Both the position numbers and the translations under genes were made by a program. This document shows positions 54,339-64,000 of a DNA stretch of 64,000 nt, piece by piece (the stretch's first letter is position 1; every line of letters begins with the position of its first letter). The stretch is from Aminobacterium mobile DSM 12262. GTDB taxonomy: Bacteria; Synergistota; Synergistia; Synergistales; Aminobacteriaceae. The stretch spans positions 1,302,001 through 1,366,000 of the forward strand of contig NZ_JAFZ01000001.1 in assembly GCF_000526395.1 (NCBI RefSeq), in the 5' to 3' direction. Under the pieces are notes generated by a model. It was given only the letters and a program-made list of their open reading frames with translations. It was not told the DNA's origin and made no database searches.

Positions 54339-57159
54339 AACGTTCCTCCTTCTCCAGTTGCTTAGCATATTCATGCATATACGCCGCAGTATATCCTCGT
54401 TTCGAAGTCATGACTTCGTCAGGAGTCCCCTGCGTGACAATTGTTCCTCCTTCTAATCCACCTTCAGGACCTAGGTCGATAATATAATCCGCCGATAGCA
54501 ATACATCGAGGTTATGTTCTATCATCACCACAGTATTTCCCTGATCGACTATCCGATGGATGATCCTTAGAAGTTTTTTAACATCCGTATAGAAAAGTCC
54601 TGTAGTGGGTTCGTCAAGAAGATAGAGAGTGGGACCTGTAAAACGTTTGCTGAGCTCCTTAGCCAATTTAACTCTTTGAGCTTCTCCGCCACTCAAGGTT
54701 AAAGCAGACTGCCCCAATCGTATATACCCTAACCCTGCGTCTTGTATTAAAGCAAGTTTTGAGGATATACGAGGAATATCTTTAAAGAATTCGGAAGCCT
54801 CGTCTACTGTCATGTTCAAAACATCTGAAATATTACGCCCTTTATAACGAACTTCAAGGGTTTCTCTGTTATATCTTGTACCGCCGCATACATCACAATC
54901 AACGTATACATCAGGCATAAAAAGCATTGAGACCTTCACTGATCCAGCCCCACCACAAGCCTCACATCGTCCCCCCCTAACATTGAAACTAAAACGGCCC
55001 TGAGCATATCCTCTTAATTTAGCCTCCGGCAGCTGAGAAAAAAGCTCTCGGATCAAGGTAAACACTCCCGTATATGTAGCGGGGTTTGAACGTGGGGTTC
55101 GCCCAATAGGGCTTTGATCAACCATTACCACATTTTTAAACAGCTCTATCCCTTCTATGCCATCATGTTTCCCAGCTCTCTCCCGAAAATCTCTATCTAA
55201 AAGTCTTTTCATTCCTTTATATAATACGTCATACAGGAGACTACTTTTACCAGAGCCAGAAACACCACTGATGCATGTAAAAACACCTGCGGGAATCGAT
55301 ACATCAATATCCTTCAAATTGTGATGAGCCACTTTCCTAAGAGTGAGCCATCCTACAGGGGAACGCACAAAGTCTCTTCGTATACATCCTGAAACTTCTC
55401 CCCGCAAATAAGGACCTGTCAAACCTTTCGTTTTGCGAATCTCTTCCGCCGAACCGGCACTAACAATTTCTCCCCCTCGCTCTCCAGCTCCTGGCCCCAT
55501 TTCTATAATAGAATCAGCAGCAAGCATGGTCTCCCGGTCATGCTCTACAACTACAACAGTGTTTCCTAAGTCCCGGATAGACTGAAGGGTGCGAAGAAGG
55601 CGATCTGTGTCTCTAGGATGAAGTCCTATCGTAGGTTCATCGAGTACGTACAAAACACCACTAAGTTTTGAACCGATCTGGGTTGCAAGCCTAATACGCT
55701 GACTTTCCCCTCCACTGAGGGTATCAGCTCTACGAAGAAGAGAGAGGTAGCCTGCCCCCACATCCACTAAGAAAGAGAGACGCTTTTCAAGTTCTAACAT
55801 AACTTGTCCTACAATTTTATGCTCATTTTCCGAAAACTCCATGGCCTTTAAAACTGGTATAAGCCGATCTATAGGCATTTCCATAAGGTTTCCTATAGAG
55901 TAGCCTTTAAGTCGAACCATAAGGGCTTCCTTACGGAGCCGTAATCCTTGGCAAGTCTGACAGAGATCCTCCACACGATATCCGCCAAGCTCTTCCATAA
56001 CGTTCTCAGACTCTGTATCCCGCCATCGACTTTCTAACCATGGAAGAAGTCCTTCGTAACGCCCCATATATTGCCGACTTTGCCCCTTATCTGTAAAAAA
56101 CATGGGAAGTCGCTCATCAGATCCCCAAAGGATAAAGTCTTGAACTTTTTTAGAGAGGTTCTTATAAGGGATAGATAAATCCCAGTTTTTCCGGGAGACA
56201 AAAGTATAAAGTTTACTCAACATATAGTGTTTTTTCTTCCACGGTAGAAGGGCTCCATCACTCACGATACGGCTAGGATCCACTGCCAATTCTTCGGAAA
56301 AATGCTCGTGACTCCCGAGACCTGAACAATCAGGACAAGCTCCATAAGGATTGTTAAAAGAAAAAAGCCTCGGCTCTATCTCAGGAAGCGCAATTCCACA
56401 ATCAGGACAGGCATAATTTTCTGTTAAGAGCCGCTCTACGCCTCCGTCAGTGACAAGCAAAACATAGCCGTTACTTAAAGAAAGAGCCGTCTCTACTGCC
56501 TCACTAATTCGAGCCTTTCTGTCTTCTAAAACTTTAAGTCGATCTATCACCACTTCTACGGTGTGCCTTTTGTTTTTATCGAGAGGAATCTCTTCTTCAA
56601 GCCAATACACTGTTCCATCAACTCGAACTCGCATAAAACCCTTTTCTCTGTTTTGAAGAAAGAGGTTTTTGAACTCTCCCTTTTTAGCTCGAACTTGCGG
56701 AGCAAGAACTTCCAGACGCTGCTCCGGATAATCCTTATAAATAATATCTACTATTTCATCTAGAGAATGGCGAATAACAGGCTTCCCGCACGAAGGACAA
56801 TACGGTACTCCTAGCCTTCCAAAGAGAAGTCGAAGATAATCATAAACCTCAGTTACAGTTCCAACTGTAGATCTGGGATTATGAGATGTCCCCTTTTGTT
56901 CAATCGAAATGGCAGGAGATAAACCTGAAATATCGTCAACGTCAGGTTTTTTTTGCATTCCGAGAAATTGTCTGGCATATGCAGAAAGAGATTCCACGTA
57001 GCGCCTCTGCCCCTCTGCATAGAGGGTGTCGAAAGCCAAGGAAGACTTTCCAGAACCCGAGGGGCCAGTAATGACAACTAATTTATTTTTTGGAAGAGTA
57101 ACGCTTATATTTTTGAGATTGTGTTCTCTTGCTCCTCTTATGCTGATGAGATGCAACAC
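54316..57159 (-). CDS. uvrA: UvrA, excinuclease damage-recognition ATPase
   Basis: 947 residues. Two ABC ATPase modules are seen: Walker [20 protein letters not shown] and [18 protein letters not shown], with signatures [17 protein letters not shown] and [17 protein letters not shown]. Zinc-binding cysteine pairs occur at [15 protein letters not shown]...CPDCSG and CEACGG...CDVCGG. It recognises bulky DNA lesions and loads UvrB. The GTG start at 57159 (AAGGAG seven bases upstream) gives the normal N-terminus and lies 77 bases inside the end of uvrB. Confidence 0.97.
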   Translation of the reverse strand: MLHLISIRGAREHNLKNISVTLPKNKLVVITGPSGSGKSSLAFDTLYAEGQRRYVESLSAYARQFLGMQKKPDVDDISGLSPAISIEQKGTSHNPRSTVGTVTEVYDYLRLLFGRLGVPYCPSCGKPVIRHSLDEIVDIIYKDYPEQRLEVLAPQVRAKKGEFKNLFLQNREKGFMRVRVDGTVYWLEEEIPLDKNKRHTVEVVIDRLKVLEDRKARISEAVETALSLSNGYVLLVTDGGVERLLTENYACPDCGIALPEIEPRLFSFNNPYGACPDCSGLGSHEHFSEELAVDPSRIVSDGALLPWKKKHYMLSKLYTFVSRKNWDLSIPYKNLSKKVQDFILWGSDERLPMFFTDKGQSRQYMGRYEGLLPWLESRWRDTESENVMEELGGYRVEDLCQTCQGLRLRKEALMVRLKGYSIGNLMEMPIDRLIPVLKAMEFSENEHKIVGQVMLELEKRLSFLVDVGAGYLSLLRRADTLSGGESQRIRLATQIGSKLSGVLYVLDEPTIGLHPRDTDRLLRTLQSIRDLGNTVVVVEHDRETMLAADSIIEMGPGAGERGGEIVSAGSAEEIRKTKGLTGPYLRGEVSGCIRRDFVRSPVGWLTLRKVAHHNLKDIDVSIPAGVFTCISGVSGSGKSSLLYDVLYKGMKRLLDRDFRERAGKHDGIEGIELFKNVVMVDQSPIGRTPRSNPATYTGVFTLIRELFSQLPEAKLRGYAQGRFSFNVRGGRCEACGGAGSVKVSMLFMPDVYVDCDVCGGTRYNRETLEVRYKGRNISDVLNMTVDEASEFFKDIPRISSKLALIQDAGLGYIRLGQSALTLSGGEAQRVKLAKELSKRFTGPTLYLLDEPTTGLFYTDVKKLLRIIHRIVDQGNTVVMIEHNLDVLLSADYIIDLGPEGGLEGGTIVTQGTPDEVMTSKRGYTAAYMHEYAKQLEKEERYGEKTGS

Positions 57160-59137
57160 GTTGCCACTCCTTCCCTTTCGATGCAGTTAAAATATCGCGA
57201 ATTTGTGCCGCTTTTTCAAAATCTAAATGCTCTACCGCTTCCCACATAAGCTGTTCCAGATCAGGCTGAGAGTACGTCTGAACCGGCAAACTTCTCTTCT
57301 CTCCACCGCCTATTTCTTGCTTTTCTTCAAAAACAAGTTCTTCGGGGAGTAAGTTTTGGATAGATTTATACACAGATTGAGGTGTAATGCCATGTTCTAC
57401 ATTGAAATCCATTTGGATTTCCCGGCGACGACGCGTTTCTTCCACAGAGGTACGAATACTTTCTGTCTCTTCATCAGCATAGAGAATAACTTGTCCCTGA
57501 ATATTTCTAGCCGCTCTCCCCATAATCTGAATCAAAGACCGGTGGGATCGTAAAAAACCTTCTCTATCTGCATCAAGAATAGCCACGAGAGAAACTTCTG
57601 GGAGGTCCATTCCCTCTCGTAGCAAATTAATTCCTACGAGAACTGAAATATCACCGCTCCGAAGATCACGAATAAGCTCAGCTCGTTCAAAAGCGTTAAG
57701 CTCGGAATGAATGTATTTTACTTTAAATTGTAATTCTGATAGATATTCAGCCAGGTCTTCTGCCGATTTTTTAGTAAGGGTTGTTACAAGTGCCCGCTCA
57801 TTACGAGCTATAACATCCCTAAGACGGTCGACAAGATCATCAACTTGCCCCGTAGCTGGGCTCACAATAACTTCCGGATCTACCACCCCCGTAGGGCGTA
57901 TAATCTGTTCTACTATACTTGAAGAAACCTTCCTCTCCCAATCACCAGGAGTAGCCGAGATAAAAATAACCTGTCCCATATGTTTTTTAAACTCTTGCCA
58001 ATTCAATGGTCTATTGTCTAAGCAGGAAGGTAAACGAAAACCATTTTCTACCAGCGTCAATTTACGAGCTCTGTCGCCATTATACATACCACGAACCTGC
58101 GGCAAGGTAATATGAGACTCATCTATTACCATAATAAAATCATCGGGGAAGAAATCAAGAAGCGTACCTGGAGGTTCTCCGGCTTCCCGTCCATCCAGAT
58201 AACGAGAATAGTTTTCTATCCCCGAACAGTATCCTACTTCTTGAAGCATCTCCATATCGTAACGAGTACGCATTTCAAGCCTTTGGGCCTCCAGCAATTT
58301 TCCCCGTTCCTTAAGGAGACAAACTTGCTCCTCAAGTTCCTTTTGAATATCTTCCATAGCTTGATCTATAGCATCGCGACTGGTTATATAGTGCTGAGCT
58401 GGGAAAATCGAAGCTTTTTCAAGCTGCTTCACTGAACGGCCACTTACTGGATCTATCTCATCAATACGTTCTATCTCTTCGTCAAAAAAAGCTATACGGA
58501 GGGCAGTGTCGTTGCTATATGAGGGAAAAACTTCAATAATATCGCCTCGAACACGGAATTTCCCTGGCTCCAAAAGCATATCGTTTCGCTCATAATAACT
58601 ATCTAGAAGACATTCCATGAACTTCCTGCGCTCCCACTCTTCTCCCACAGCAAAAGGAAATATAACTTTTTCGTACATCTCTTTTTTCCCTAAGCCGTAG
58701 ATACACGATACACTTGCCACCACAATAACATCGCGGCGTTCAATAAGGGCTTTTGTCGCAGCAAGTCGCAATTTCTCTATCCGGTCATTCACAGAGGCAT
58801 CTTTTTCTATGTAAGTATCACTTGAAGGGATATAAGCCTCCGGCTGGTAGTAATCATAGTAACTTACAAAATAATGAACCTCGTTCTCTGGGAAAAAACC
58901 TTTGAACTCTGTATAAAGCTGCGCCGCCAACGTTTTATTATGTGCTAAAACCAACACTGGCCTATCAAAAGAAGCTATGACATTTGCTACAGTAAAGGTT
59001 TTTCCACTACCAGTTACCCCTAAAAGGGTTTGGAAACGATGCCCTTGCCGCAAAGATTGGGTAAGAGCTTCGATGGCCTCCGGCTGATCCCCTGATGGAG
59101 GCCAGTCTGCTTCGAGATTAAATAAATGAGCCATCAC
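57083..59137 (-). CDS. uvrB: UvrB, excinuclease helicase subunit
   Basis: 684 residues. Walker A is [16 protein letters not shown], the beta-hairpin [26 protein letters not shown], and helicase motif [20 protein letters not shown] domain ([24 protein letters not shown]) is near the end. After it comes an extra tail of about 30 residues rich in Lys, Arg, Gln and Ser, whose codons overlap the start of uvrA. The start may be GTG 59137 or the ATG next to it. UvrC is not in the window. Confidence 0.97.
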   Translation of the reverse strand: MMAHLFNLEADWPPSGDQPEAIEALTQSLRQGHRFQTLLGVTGSGKTFTVANVIASFDRPVLVLAHNKTLAAQLYTEFKGFFPENEVHYFVSYYDYYQPEAYIPSSDTYIEKDASVNDRIEKLRLAATKALIERRDVIVVASVSCIYGLGKKEMYEKVIFPFAVGEEWERRKFMECLLDSYYERNDMLLEPGKFRVRGDIIEVFPSYSNDTALRIAFFDEEIERIDEIDPVSGRSVKQLEKASIFPAQHYITSRDAIDQAMEDIQKELEEQVCLLKERGKLLEAQRLEMRTRYDMEMLQEVGYCSGIENYSRYLDGREAGEPPGTLLDFFPDDFIMVIDESHITLPQVRGMYNGDRARKLTLVENGFRLPSCLDNRPLNWQEFKKHMGQVIFISATPGDWERKVSSSIVEQIIRPTGVVDPEVIVSPATGQVDDLVDRLRDVIARNERALVTTLTKKSAEDLAEYLSELQFKVKYIHSELNAFERAELIRDLRSGDISVLVGINLLREGMDLPEVSLVAILDADREGFLRSHRSLIQIMGRAARNIQGQVILYADEETESIRTSVEETRRRREIQMDFNVEHGITPQSVYKSIQNLLPEELVFEEKQEIGGGEKRSLPVQTYSQPDLEQLMWEAVEHLDFEKAAQIRDILTASKGKEWQRVASHQHKRSKRTQSQKYKRYSSKK

Positions 59138-59199
59138 TCTAGAACTCCTTTAGTTTTACATGCTTTACTAATATCTTTTTATTTTATCCCTTTTTTACA

Positions 59200-59234
59200 A
59201 CAAAAGAGCGTGCCCGCTTTTGCAGACACGCCCT
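59200..59234 (-). terminator. Terminator after ftsH
   Basis: Minus strand: a 13-bp stem (with three G-U pairs) around an AAAA loop, AGGGCGTGTCTGC with GCGGGCACGCTCT, followed by TTTTGTTG. It separates ftsH from uvrB. Confidence 0.85.
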
Positions 59235-59251
59235 TGTTTCTTCTCTACTTT

Positions 59252-61159
59252 TTATGCAGGATTCCCGACAACCCCAGGCCTTCCTGCCCCTGTACGAACC
59301 TGACTTTTCTCTTCTAGATCCACATTTTGGGTAGGTTCTTCTCTCTCCGCACTTTCTCCACCAGAAATGCCAAGAAGCTGGTCAAGCTCTTTCCCTTCAA
59401 TAACCTCTTTCTCAAGAAGGGCTTCTGCTACAAGGTCCACTTGATCCTGGTTTTCACTTAATATATTTTTAGCCTTCTGATAGCAACTATCGATAAGGAA
59501 TTTTATTTCCTGATCGATCATATAGGCTACATGATCACTGTAATTTCGATCTTCCGTGATATCCCGTCCCAAAAAGACTTCCTGATGTTTATGGCCAAGC
59601 TTAACAAGACCTAATTTCTCGCTCATACCGTATTCAGTAACCATTTTACGAGCAATGAATGTTGCTCGTTCCAGATCGTTACCGGCTCCGGTCGTCACAT
59701 CCCCGAAATTGAGTTCCTCAGCTATTCGTCCGCCAAGAAGCACTGTAATCTGGTTTATCAGCTCCACCTTTGACATAAGGAAGCGATCTTCCACAGGAAG
59801 CTGAAGAGTGTATCCAAGAGCCATATGCCCTCTAGGGATAATAGATATCTTATGTACCGGATCACAATCAGGAAGATACTTCGCTACCAAAGCATGTCCC
59901 GTCTCATGATACGCTATGATACGTCGTTCTTTGTCGCTAATCAGTCGACTTTTGCGTTCCGGTCCAGCTATGACTCGGTCAATGCCTTCTTCAAACTCAG
60001 CCATGGTTATGAGATTCTTCCCAGCCCTTGCGGCAAGCAGAGCAGCTTCATTCACTAAATTAGCAAGGTCCGCCCCTACAAAACCGGGGGTTCGGCGAGC
60101 TACGACACCAAGGTCTACATCTTTATCTAATTTCTTATTGCGAACGTGGACCTCTAGAATTTCCTCTCTCCCTTTTACATCTGGGCGATCTACAACTACA
60201 TGCCTATCAAACCGCCCTGGACGGAGAAGAGCTGGATCAAGAATATCCGGCCTATTGGTCGCAGCGATAAGGATAATCCCTGTAGACTCATCAAAACCAT
60301 CTAGTTCCACTAACAACTGGTTCAAGGTCTGCTCGCGCTCGTCATGGCCGCCACCAAGTCCTGCTCCACGCTGACGACCGACGGCATCCATCTCATCGAT
60401 AAATATAATGCAAGGCTGATACTTTCTTGCTTGCTCAAAAAGATCTCGCACACGCGCAGCCCCAACCCCAACAAACATTTCTACAAAATCGGAGCCACTG
60501 ACACTAAAGAAGGGTACGTCAGCCTCTCCAGCTACAGCTCGAGCGAGAAGGGTTTTCCCTGTTCCCGGAGGTCCCAGAAGCAACACTCCTTTAGGAACCC
60601 TCGCCCCTAACGCCTTAAACTTCCCTGGATCACGGAGGAACTGAACGACCTCACTGAGCTCCTCTTTCGATTCGTCACATCCCGCCACATCCTTAAACGT
60701 TACCTTCGGGCGATTATCAAGGAAGAGCTTTGCCTTGCTTTTAGCGAAGTTCATGACCTTACCTCCGCCACCCTGCATGTTATATAAGAAAAATATCCAT
60801 ACTCCTATAAGTAACAAGGTAGGGAAGAACGACGAAATCATTGTCGCCCACCACGGAGTTTTCTGGGGAGGAGTAACTTCTACATTAACCCCCTTCGCTG
60901 CAATCTCCTTTGCAAGATCACCAGTTCCAACTACTTCCGCCTGGAAATTTCTGCCGTCTATAAAACGTCCACTTATAGTATTGTCTTTAATAGAAACACT
61001 TTTAACCTGGCCCGTATTCACAGCGGTCAGGAACTCGGAGTACGTAATTGCTTCTGCTTGCTGGGGGTTGTGAACTGGTGAAAGGAAAACATTCACCAAG
61101 CTGACCACAAGCACAACGAGAATCAAATACAACCCGAGATTCTTGATCAATCGGCCCAC
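59252..61159 (-). CDS. ftsH: FtsH, ATP-dependent membrane zinc protease
   Basis: 635 residues. Membrane helices lie at about residues 8-26 and 105-127 around a small periplasmic domain. The AAA module has [18 protein letters not shown], the [13 protein letters not shown] Walker B stretch and the arginine-finger region [15 protein letters not shown]. The protease site is [10 protein letters not shown] (HExxH). It degrades membrane and regulatory proteins. It follows hpt by 39 bases. Confidence 0.98.
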   Translation of the reverse strand: MGRLIKNLGLYLILVVLVVSLVNVFLSPVHNPQQAEAITYSEFLTAVNTGQVKSVSIKDNTISGRFIDGRNFQAEVVGTGDLAKEIAAKGVNVEVTPPQKTPWWATMISSFFPTLLLIGVWIFFLYNMQGGGGKVMNFAKSKAKLFLDNRPKVTFKDVAGCDESKEELSEVVQFLRDPGKFKALGARVPKGVLLLGPPGTGKTLLARAVAGEADVPFFSVSGSDFVEMFVGVGAARVRDLFEQARKYQPCIIFIDEMDAVGRQRGAGLGGGHDEREQTLNQLLVELDGFDESTGIILIAATNRPDILDPALLRPGRFDRHVVVDRPDVKGREEILEVHVRNKKLDKDVDLGVVARRTPGFVGADLANLVNEAALLAARAGKNLITMAEFEEGIDRVIAGPERKSRLISDKERRIIAYHETGHALVAKYLPDCDPVHKISIIPRGHMALGYTLQLPVEDRFLMSKVELINQITVLLGGRIAEELNFGDVTTGAGNDLERATFIARKMVTEYGMSEKLGLVKLGHKHQEVFLGRDITEDRNYSDHVAYMIDQEIKFLIDSCYQKAKNILSENQDQVDLVAEALLEKEVIEGKELDQLLGISGGESAEREEPTQNVDLEEKSQVRTGAGRPGVVGNPA

Positions 61160-61198
61160 TAAATATCGCCGCCTCTCAGTAAATTGCCCTCTATAGGG

Positions 61199-61735
61199 CT
61201 ATTCTTGTACATCCACAACGTGGATTGAAGGAAGATTTCTCCATTTGCCAGCATAATCTAACCCATACCCTACCACGAATTCATCTGGAATATCAAATCC
61301 CTTATAATCTACTGACACTGGAACTTTACGCCGCTCCATCTTATCAAGAAGAACACACACACGAACACTTTTAGGATGACGCTCCTTCATCAATCGAATG
61401 AGGTAAGAAAGAGTTAGGCCTGTATCTACAATGTCTTCTACGATAAGAACATGTTTCCCTTTAATACTCGTATCAATATCCTTGTTTATTTTAACAACAC
61501 CACAGGTTTTCGTGGAGTCCCCGTAGGAAGATACCGCCATAAAATCCATGATAACATTCACATTATTTTCAATATGACGAACGAGATCAGAAAGGAAAAC
61601 AACGGCTCCTTTCAATATCCCCACTGTTACCAAATCTTCTCCAGCATAATCTTGAGCGATCTGTTCCCCAAGCTCCTGTACCTTTTTCGATATGGTATCC
61701 TTCGACAGGAGCACTTCCGACACTACATAGTTCAT
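61199..61735 (-). CDS. hpt: Hypoxanthine phosphoribosyltransferase
   Basis: 178 residues. VGILKGAVVFLSDLVR, then HVLIVEDIVDTGLTLSYL, the PRPP-binding loop, and RKVPVSVDYKGFDIPDEFVVGYGLD. It salvages hypoxanthine and guanine. The tilS-hpt-ftsH order is widely conserved in bacteria and is kept here. It starts 1 base after the tilS stop. Confidence 0.96.
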   Translation of the reverse strand: MNYVVSEVLLSKDTISKKVQELGEQIAQDYAGEDLVTVGILKGAVVFLSDLVRHIENNVNVIMDFMAVSSYGDSTKTCGVVKINKDIDTSIKGKHVLIVEDIVDTGLTLSYLIRLMKERHPKSVRVCVLLDKMERRKVPVSVDYKGFDIPDEFVVGYGLDYAGKWRNLPSIHVVDVQE

Positions 61736-61736
61736 T

Positions 61737-63149
61737 CTACCGTTCCCCTTCCAGGGCTGAAGCCAGAAGCGTCAGCTTAAAAATGATCCAGGGGCCTTCT
61801 TCTTTCACTACATTATGTGAAGCCCCCCATTGTGGTATCCAACGCCATCCGCCAGGACCTTCTAAAACAGGCCAGAGATCAAAGAGCCACCACGGAATAG
61901 CTTTCCGTTCTTCTTTAGAGAGAGTGGCACTGATAGCGGAGACAGTAGTAATACGAAAATTTTTGCCCTCTTGTAAAGAATATATAACACATCTAGAAGA
62001 AAGAGGATATTTTTTGATCGGGGGTAAAGAGCGAACCTTCTCCCATTCCACACTCCATCTTCCCCATCTGAAACTACAACCCTCTCCTTCTAGGAGAATT
62101 TCTTGATCTTCAGCGAGAGTATTATACAGGACTTTAGGATTTATCCATACTATAAAATCAGATCCACAATATACAAAACTTTCTTTTTCCCACTGGAAAA
62201 GCCATCGTCCAGATTTTTTGATAGTATCAATGAGATTTGTGAGACGATGCCTTGGAAGAGCTTTAAGGCGAAGATCTCGACCTACTGCACGGATAAACCA
62301 GGCCAGATCTCGTTTCGATAAAGAACGAGCAAAAGAAACATCCGCCGCATATTGAGCTAGTGGGAAATCCCGTCTTCCTTCTAACAAAAGAGCCTGTCCG
62401 GTTTCCTCCTCTTCCGTTCTATACTCCTGCATATCTTTTGCCAACGCTACTAGATGCTTTCGAGTAGCTGAATTTACTGTTCGTTCCAAAAGAGGTAGGA
62501 TTTCGAGGCGAATTCGATTCCTTGTATAAGTAACGTCAACGTTCGTTATATCTTCTCTCCAGGAAATTCCTCGAGAAGATATAAGCTCTCTTAATTCGTC
62601 ACGCCACCAATTTATGAGGGGCCGAACAAAAAGACCACGCACTTCTGGAATTCCCACAAGTCCAGACGGGCCTGTCCCTCGGCATATATTAAAAAGAACT
62701 GTCTCTGCTACATCATTAGCCGTGTGGCCTAGTGCTATTATTACGGCATTATGTTTTTGAGCCACACGTCTTAAAAAATCGTAGCGGATCCTTCGAGCTC
62801 CCTCCTCTACAGATTCTCCCTTACGAAGAAGATCTGGCACAGAAGAATGTTCTATACATACTCGACAACCCCACCCCTCTCCTAGATGGCGGACAAAAAC
62901 CGCATCATCTAGAGAGCTCTGATCTCGAATTCCATGTTCCAAATGGGCTACGATAACTTCATAAGGCCAAAATTGAACAAAAAACCACAGGAGGGCCACG
63001 GAGTCGCTACCGCCTGAGACAGCGACCACTGCCGGGCCTTTTTTATCTGCCCAGCCTTGCTTTTGGGCTATAGCCCAAAAGCGGCGACGTAAATATGATA
63101 AGGACATTTCGAAGGGAAGATCTTTGTCTACGCTTTTCACACCATTCAT
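61737..63149 (-). CDS. tilS: TilS, tRNA-Ile lysidine synthetase
   Basis: 470 residues from the ATG at 63149, behind GGAGGTGG; the frame is open to 63197. The N-type ATP pyrophosphatase P-loop is VAVSGGSDSVALLW, and HTANDVAETVLFNICRGTG is the TilS signature. The C-terminal half is weakly conserved, as usual. It converts C34 of the CAU-anticodon tRNA-Ile to lysidine. The tRNA cluster directly upstream does not include that substrate tRNA. Confidence 0.95.
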   Translation of the reverse strand: MNGVKSVDKDLPFEMSLSYLRRRFWAIAQKQGWADKKGPAVVAVSGGSDSVALLWFFVQFWPYEVIVAHLEHGIRDQSSLDDAVFVRHLGEGWGCRVCIEHSSVPDLLRKGESVEEGARRIRYDFLRRVAQKHNAVIIALGHTANDVAETVLFNICRGTGPSGLVGIPEVRGLFVRPLINWWRDELRELISSRGISWREDITNVDVTYTRNRIRLEILPLLERTVNSATRKHLVALAKDMQEYRTEEEETGQALLLEGRRDFPLAQYAADVSFARSLSKRDLAWFIRAVGRDLRLKALPRHRLTNLIDTIKKSGRWLFQWEKESFVYCGSDFIVWINPKVLYNTLAEDQEILLEGEGCSFRWGRWSVEWEKVRSLPPIKKYPLSSRCVIYSLQEGKNFRITTVSAISATLSKEERKAIPWWLFDLWPVLEGPGGWRWIPQWGASHNVVKEEGPWIIFKLTLLASALEGER

Positions 63150-63178
63150 CACTCCACCTCCACTAATACGAGGTGAAA

Positions 63179-63207
63179 CAAAAACGGCGGGAGACATGGC
63201 TCCCGCC
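63179..63207 (-). terminator. Terminator after the tRNA cluster
   Basis: Minus strand: GGCGGGAG and CTCCCGCC form an 8-bp stem with a 6-base loop, then GTTTTTG. It lies 17 bases past tRNA-Met and before tilS. Confidence 0.85.
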
Positions 63208-63223
63208 TATTATTTTTAAATAT

Positions 63224-63300
63224 TGGTGGCGGTGACTGGAATCGAACCAGTGACACTGCGGGTATGAACCGCATGCTCTAGCCATCTGAGCTACACCGCC
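63224..63300 (-). tRNA. tRNA-Met, elongator (anticodon CAT)
   Basis: Minus-strand cloverleaf: acceptor GGCGGTG/CACCGCC, D arm AGCTCAGATGGCTAGAGC, anticodon loop TTCATAC on stem TGCGG/CCGCA, encoded CCA at 63224-63226. The body closely resembles Bacillus elongator tRNA-Met and not the CAU tRNA-Ile, so Met is preferred. Confidence 0.93.
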
Positions 63301-63308
63301 TAAAAAAA

Positions 63309-63385
<77 letters not shown>

Positions 63386-63426
63386 ATGTAGTTTTACCTA
63401 AAACAAAAACTCGACGAATTCTTTTA

Positions 63427-63515
63427 TGGTGCCGGACGCGGGACTCGAACCCGCACGGACTTTTCGGTCCCCAGGATTTTAAGTCCCGTGCGTCTACCTA
63501 TTCCGCCAGCCCGGC
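63427..63515 (-). tRNA. tRNA-Leu (anticodon TAA)
   Basis: Minus strand, 89 bases with a long variable arm (GGGGACCGAAAAGTCC region). Acceptor GCCGGGC/GTCCGGC, anticodon loop CTTAAAA, T loop GGTTCGAGTCC, encoded CCA at 63427-63429. First of three tRNAs in this transcript. Confidence 0.95.
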
Positions 63516-63527
63516 CAGCACTCAGAC

Positions 63528-63556
63528 ATTATAAGGAGGACTCCCTGTTTAGTCAA
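63528..63556 (-). promoter_or_regulatory. Promoter of the tRNA Leu-fMet-Met cluster
   Basis: Minus strand: TTGACT (63551-63556), 17-base spacer, perfect TATAAT (63528-63533). The -35 box includes the TGA stop of the upstream secretin gene. Confidence 0.87.
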
Positions 63557-64000
63557 GGGGCGGAATTAGAAACATGAAGAATATGTGGAATGACAATCAC
63601 AATTACTTCATTTTTTTCCTTCTCAGTGTTATGAGAAGCAAACATTGTCCCTAGAAAAGGTACATCTCCCAAAACTGGAACTTTATAATGATTTTCCCGT
63701 TTCTGTTCCTTGAAAAGACCCCCTATGACGAAAGGCTCTCCGTCACGAATCCTAACAGTAGTTTCAACTTCTCTGGTACTCGTCTCTGGATAGGTTTCTC
63801 CCCTTGCTCCCTCTCGCCATGACAATACTTCCCCCGTTCGAATAGCTAAATCTATTGTAACTATCTGATCTTTTCCTATGAAAGGAGTCATTTCCAACTG
63901 AGGCCCCACTTCTTCGGAAACATAAGAAGGATTGCCAGCTTCGTCGCGGACAGAAACGTAGGGATACTTCTGAACAAGACGAATTTTCGCCTTAGTTCCC
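63553..64000 (-). CDS. Secretin C-terminal domain (PilQ/GspD family), 5' end outside window
   Basis: About 148 C-terminal residues are visible; the frame is open to the right edge, and the internal ATG near 63909 is not the start. The secretin core shows VGPQLEMTPFIG, TTVRIRDGEPFVIGGLFKEQ and VPVLGDVPFLGTMFASHNTEKEKNEVIVIVIPHIL, a typical secretin ending. Secretins form the outer-membrane pore of type IV pili or type II secretion. This supports an outer membrane. Which machine it serves cannot be decided from this part. Confidence 0.92.
   Translation of the reverse strand, partial: GTKAKIRLVQKYPYVSVRDEAGNPSYVSEEVGPQLEMTPFIGKDQIVTIDLAIRTGEVLSWREGARGETYPETSTREVETTVRIRDGEPFVIGGLFKEQKRENHYKVPVLGDVPFLGTMFASHNTEKEKNEVIVIVIPHILHVSNSAP

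Noticed and set aside
63224-63300. tRNA-Ile with CAT anticodon (TilS substrate)
   Set aside because: The acceptor and D-arm sequence match elongator tRNA-Met of other bacteria, not the CAU tRNA-Ile; closeness to tilS is not evidence enough.

Overview
This window looks like the chromosome of an anaerobic, Gram-negative-type bacterium, most likely of the Synergistota (Aminobacterium-like). The grounds are an archaeal/V-type ATPase as the only ATPase seen, a ferredoxin-linked 2-oxoacid oxidoreductase for amino-acid fermentation, a meso-DAP-type MurE, a secretin, and a complete ancestral-order cell-wall cluster. The taxonomic call is inference from gene content, not from a marker search. Nearly all genes lie on the minus strand, so operons read from high to low coordinates.

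Layout. 1-5000: molybdenum/tungsten cofactor genes (moaC partial, moaA, two moeA paralogues, one fused to a periplasmic-binding-protein-like domain) behind a SPOR-domain membrane protein. 5036-21821: a 15-gene dcw cluster, mraZ-rsmH-ftsL-ftsI-murE-murF-mraY-murD-ftsW-murG-murC-murB-ftsQ-ftsA-ftsZ, with a MraZ-type operator at its head and a terminator at its tail. 21835-23310: rnpB with its terminator, then an orphan cheR on the plus strand. 23317-31995: a nine-gene V-type ATPase operon whose K subunit carries the residues of Na+-binding homologues. 32209-32284: tRNA-Gly with a clear promoter.

32534-38076 is an acquired and partly decayed metal(loid)/thiol island. It runs arsR, a PF03773 permease, a ferredoxin-DUF2703 gene (broken), a membrane-anchored thioredoxin, a CcdA-like electron carrier, a small redox protein, ACR3 (broken), ArsC (broken) and a GNAT acetyltransferase (broken). 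The classical arsenite-efflux and arsenate-reductase genes are dead while permease, regulator and thiol relay remain open, which makes this the most interesting part of the window. A cupin gene and a possible transposase scrap flank it.

39233-48712: an RlmD/RlmCD-type rRNA methyltransferase, a PII-like protein paired with a CPA2 antiporter, a korDABC operon, and a housekeeping group acpS-nnr-(small membrane protein)-tsaE-tsaB. 48960-52439: a serine hydrolase (beta-lactamase family) pseudogene split by a complete IS21-type element with a 5-bp target duplication. 52564-63556: tRNA-Val, proC, an RlmB-type methyltransferase, uvrA, uvrB, ftsH, hpt, tilS and a Leu-fMet-Met tRNA cluster. The window ends inside a secretin gene.
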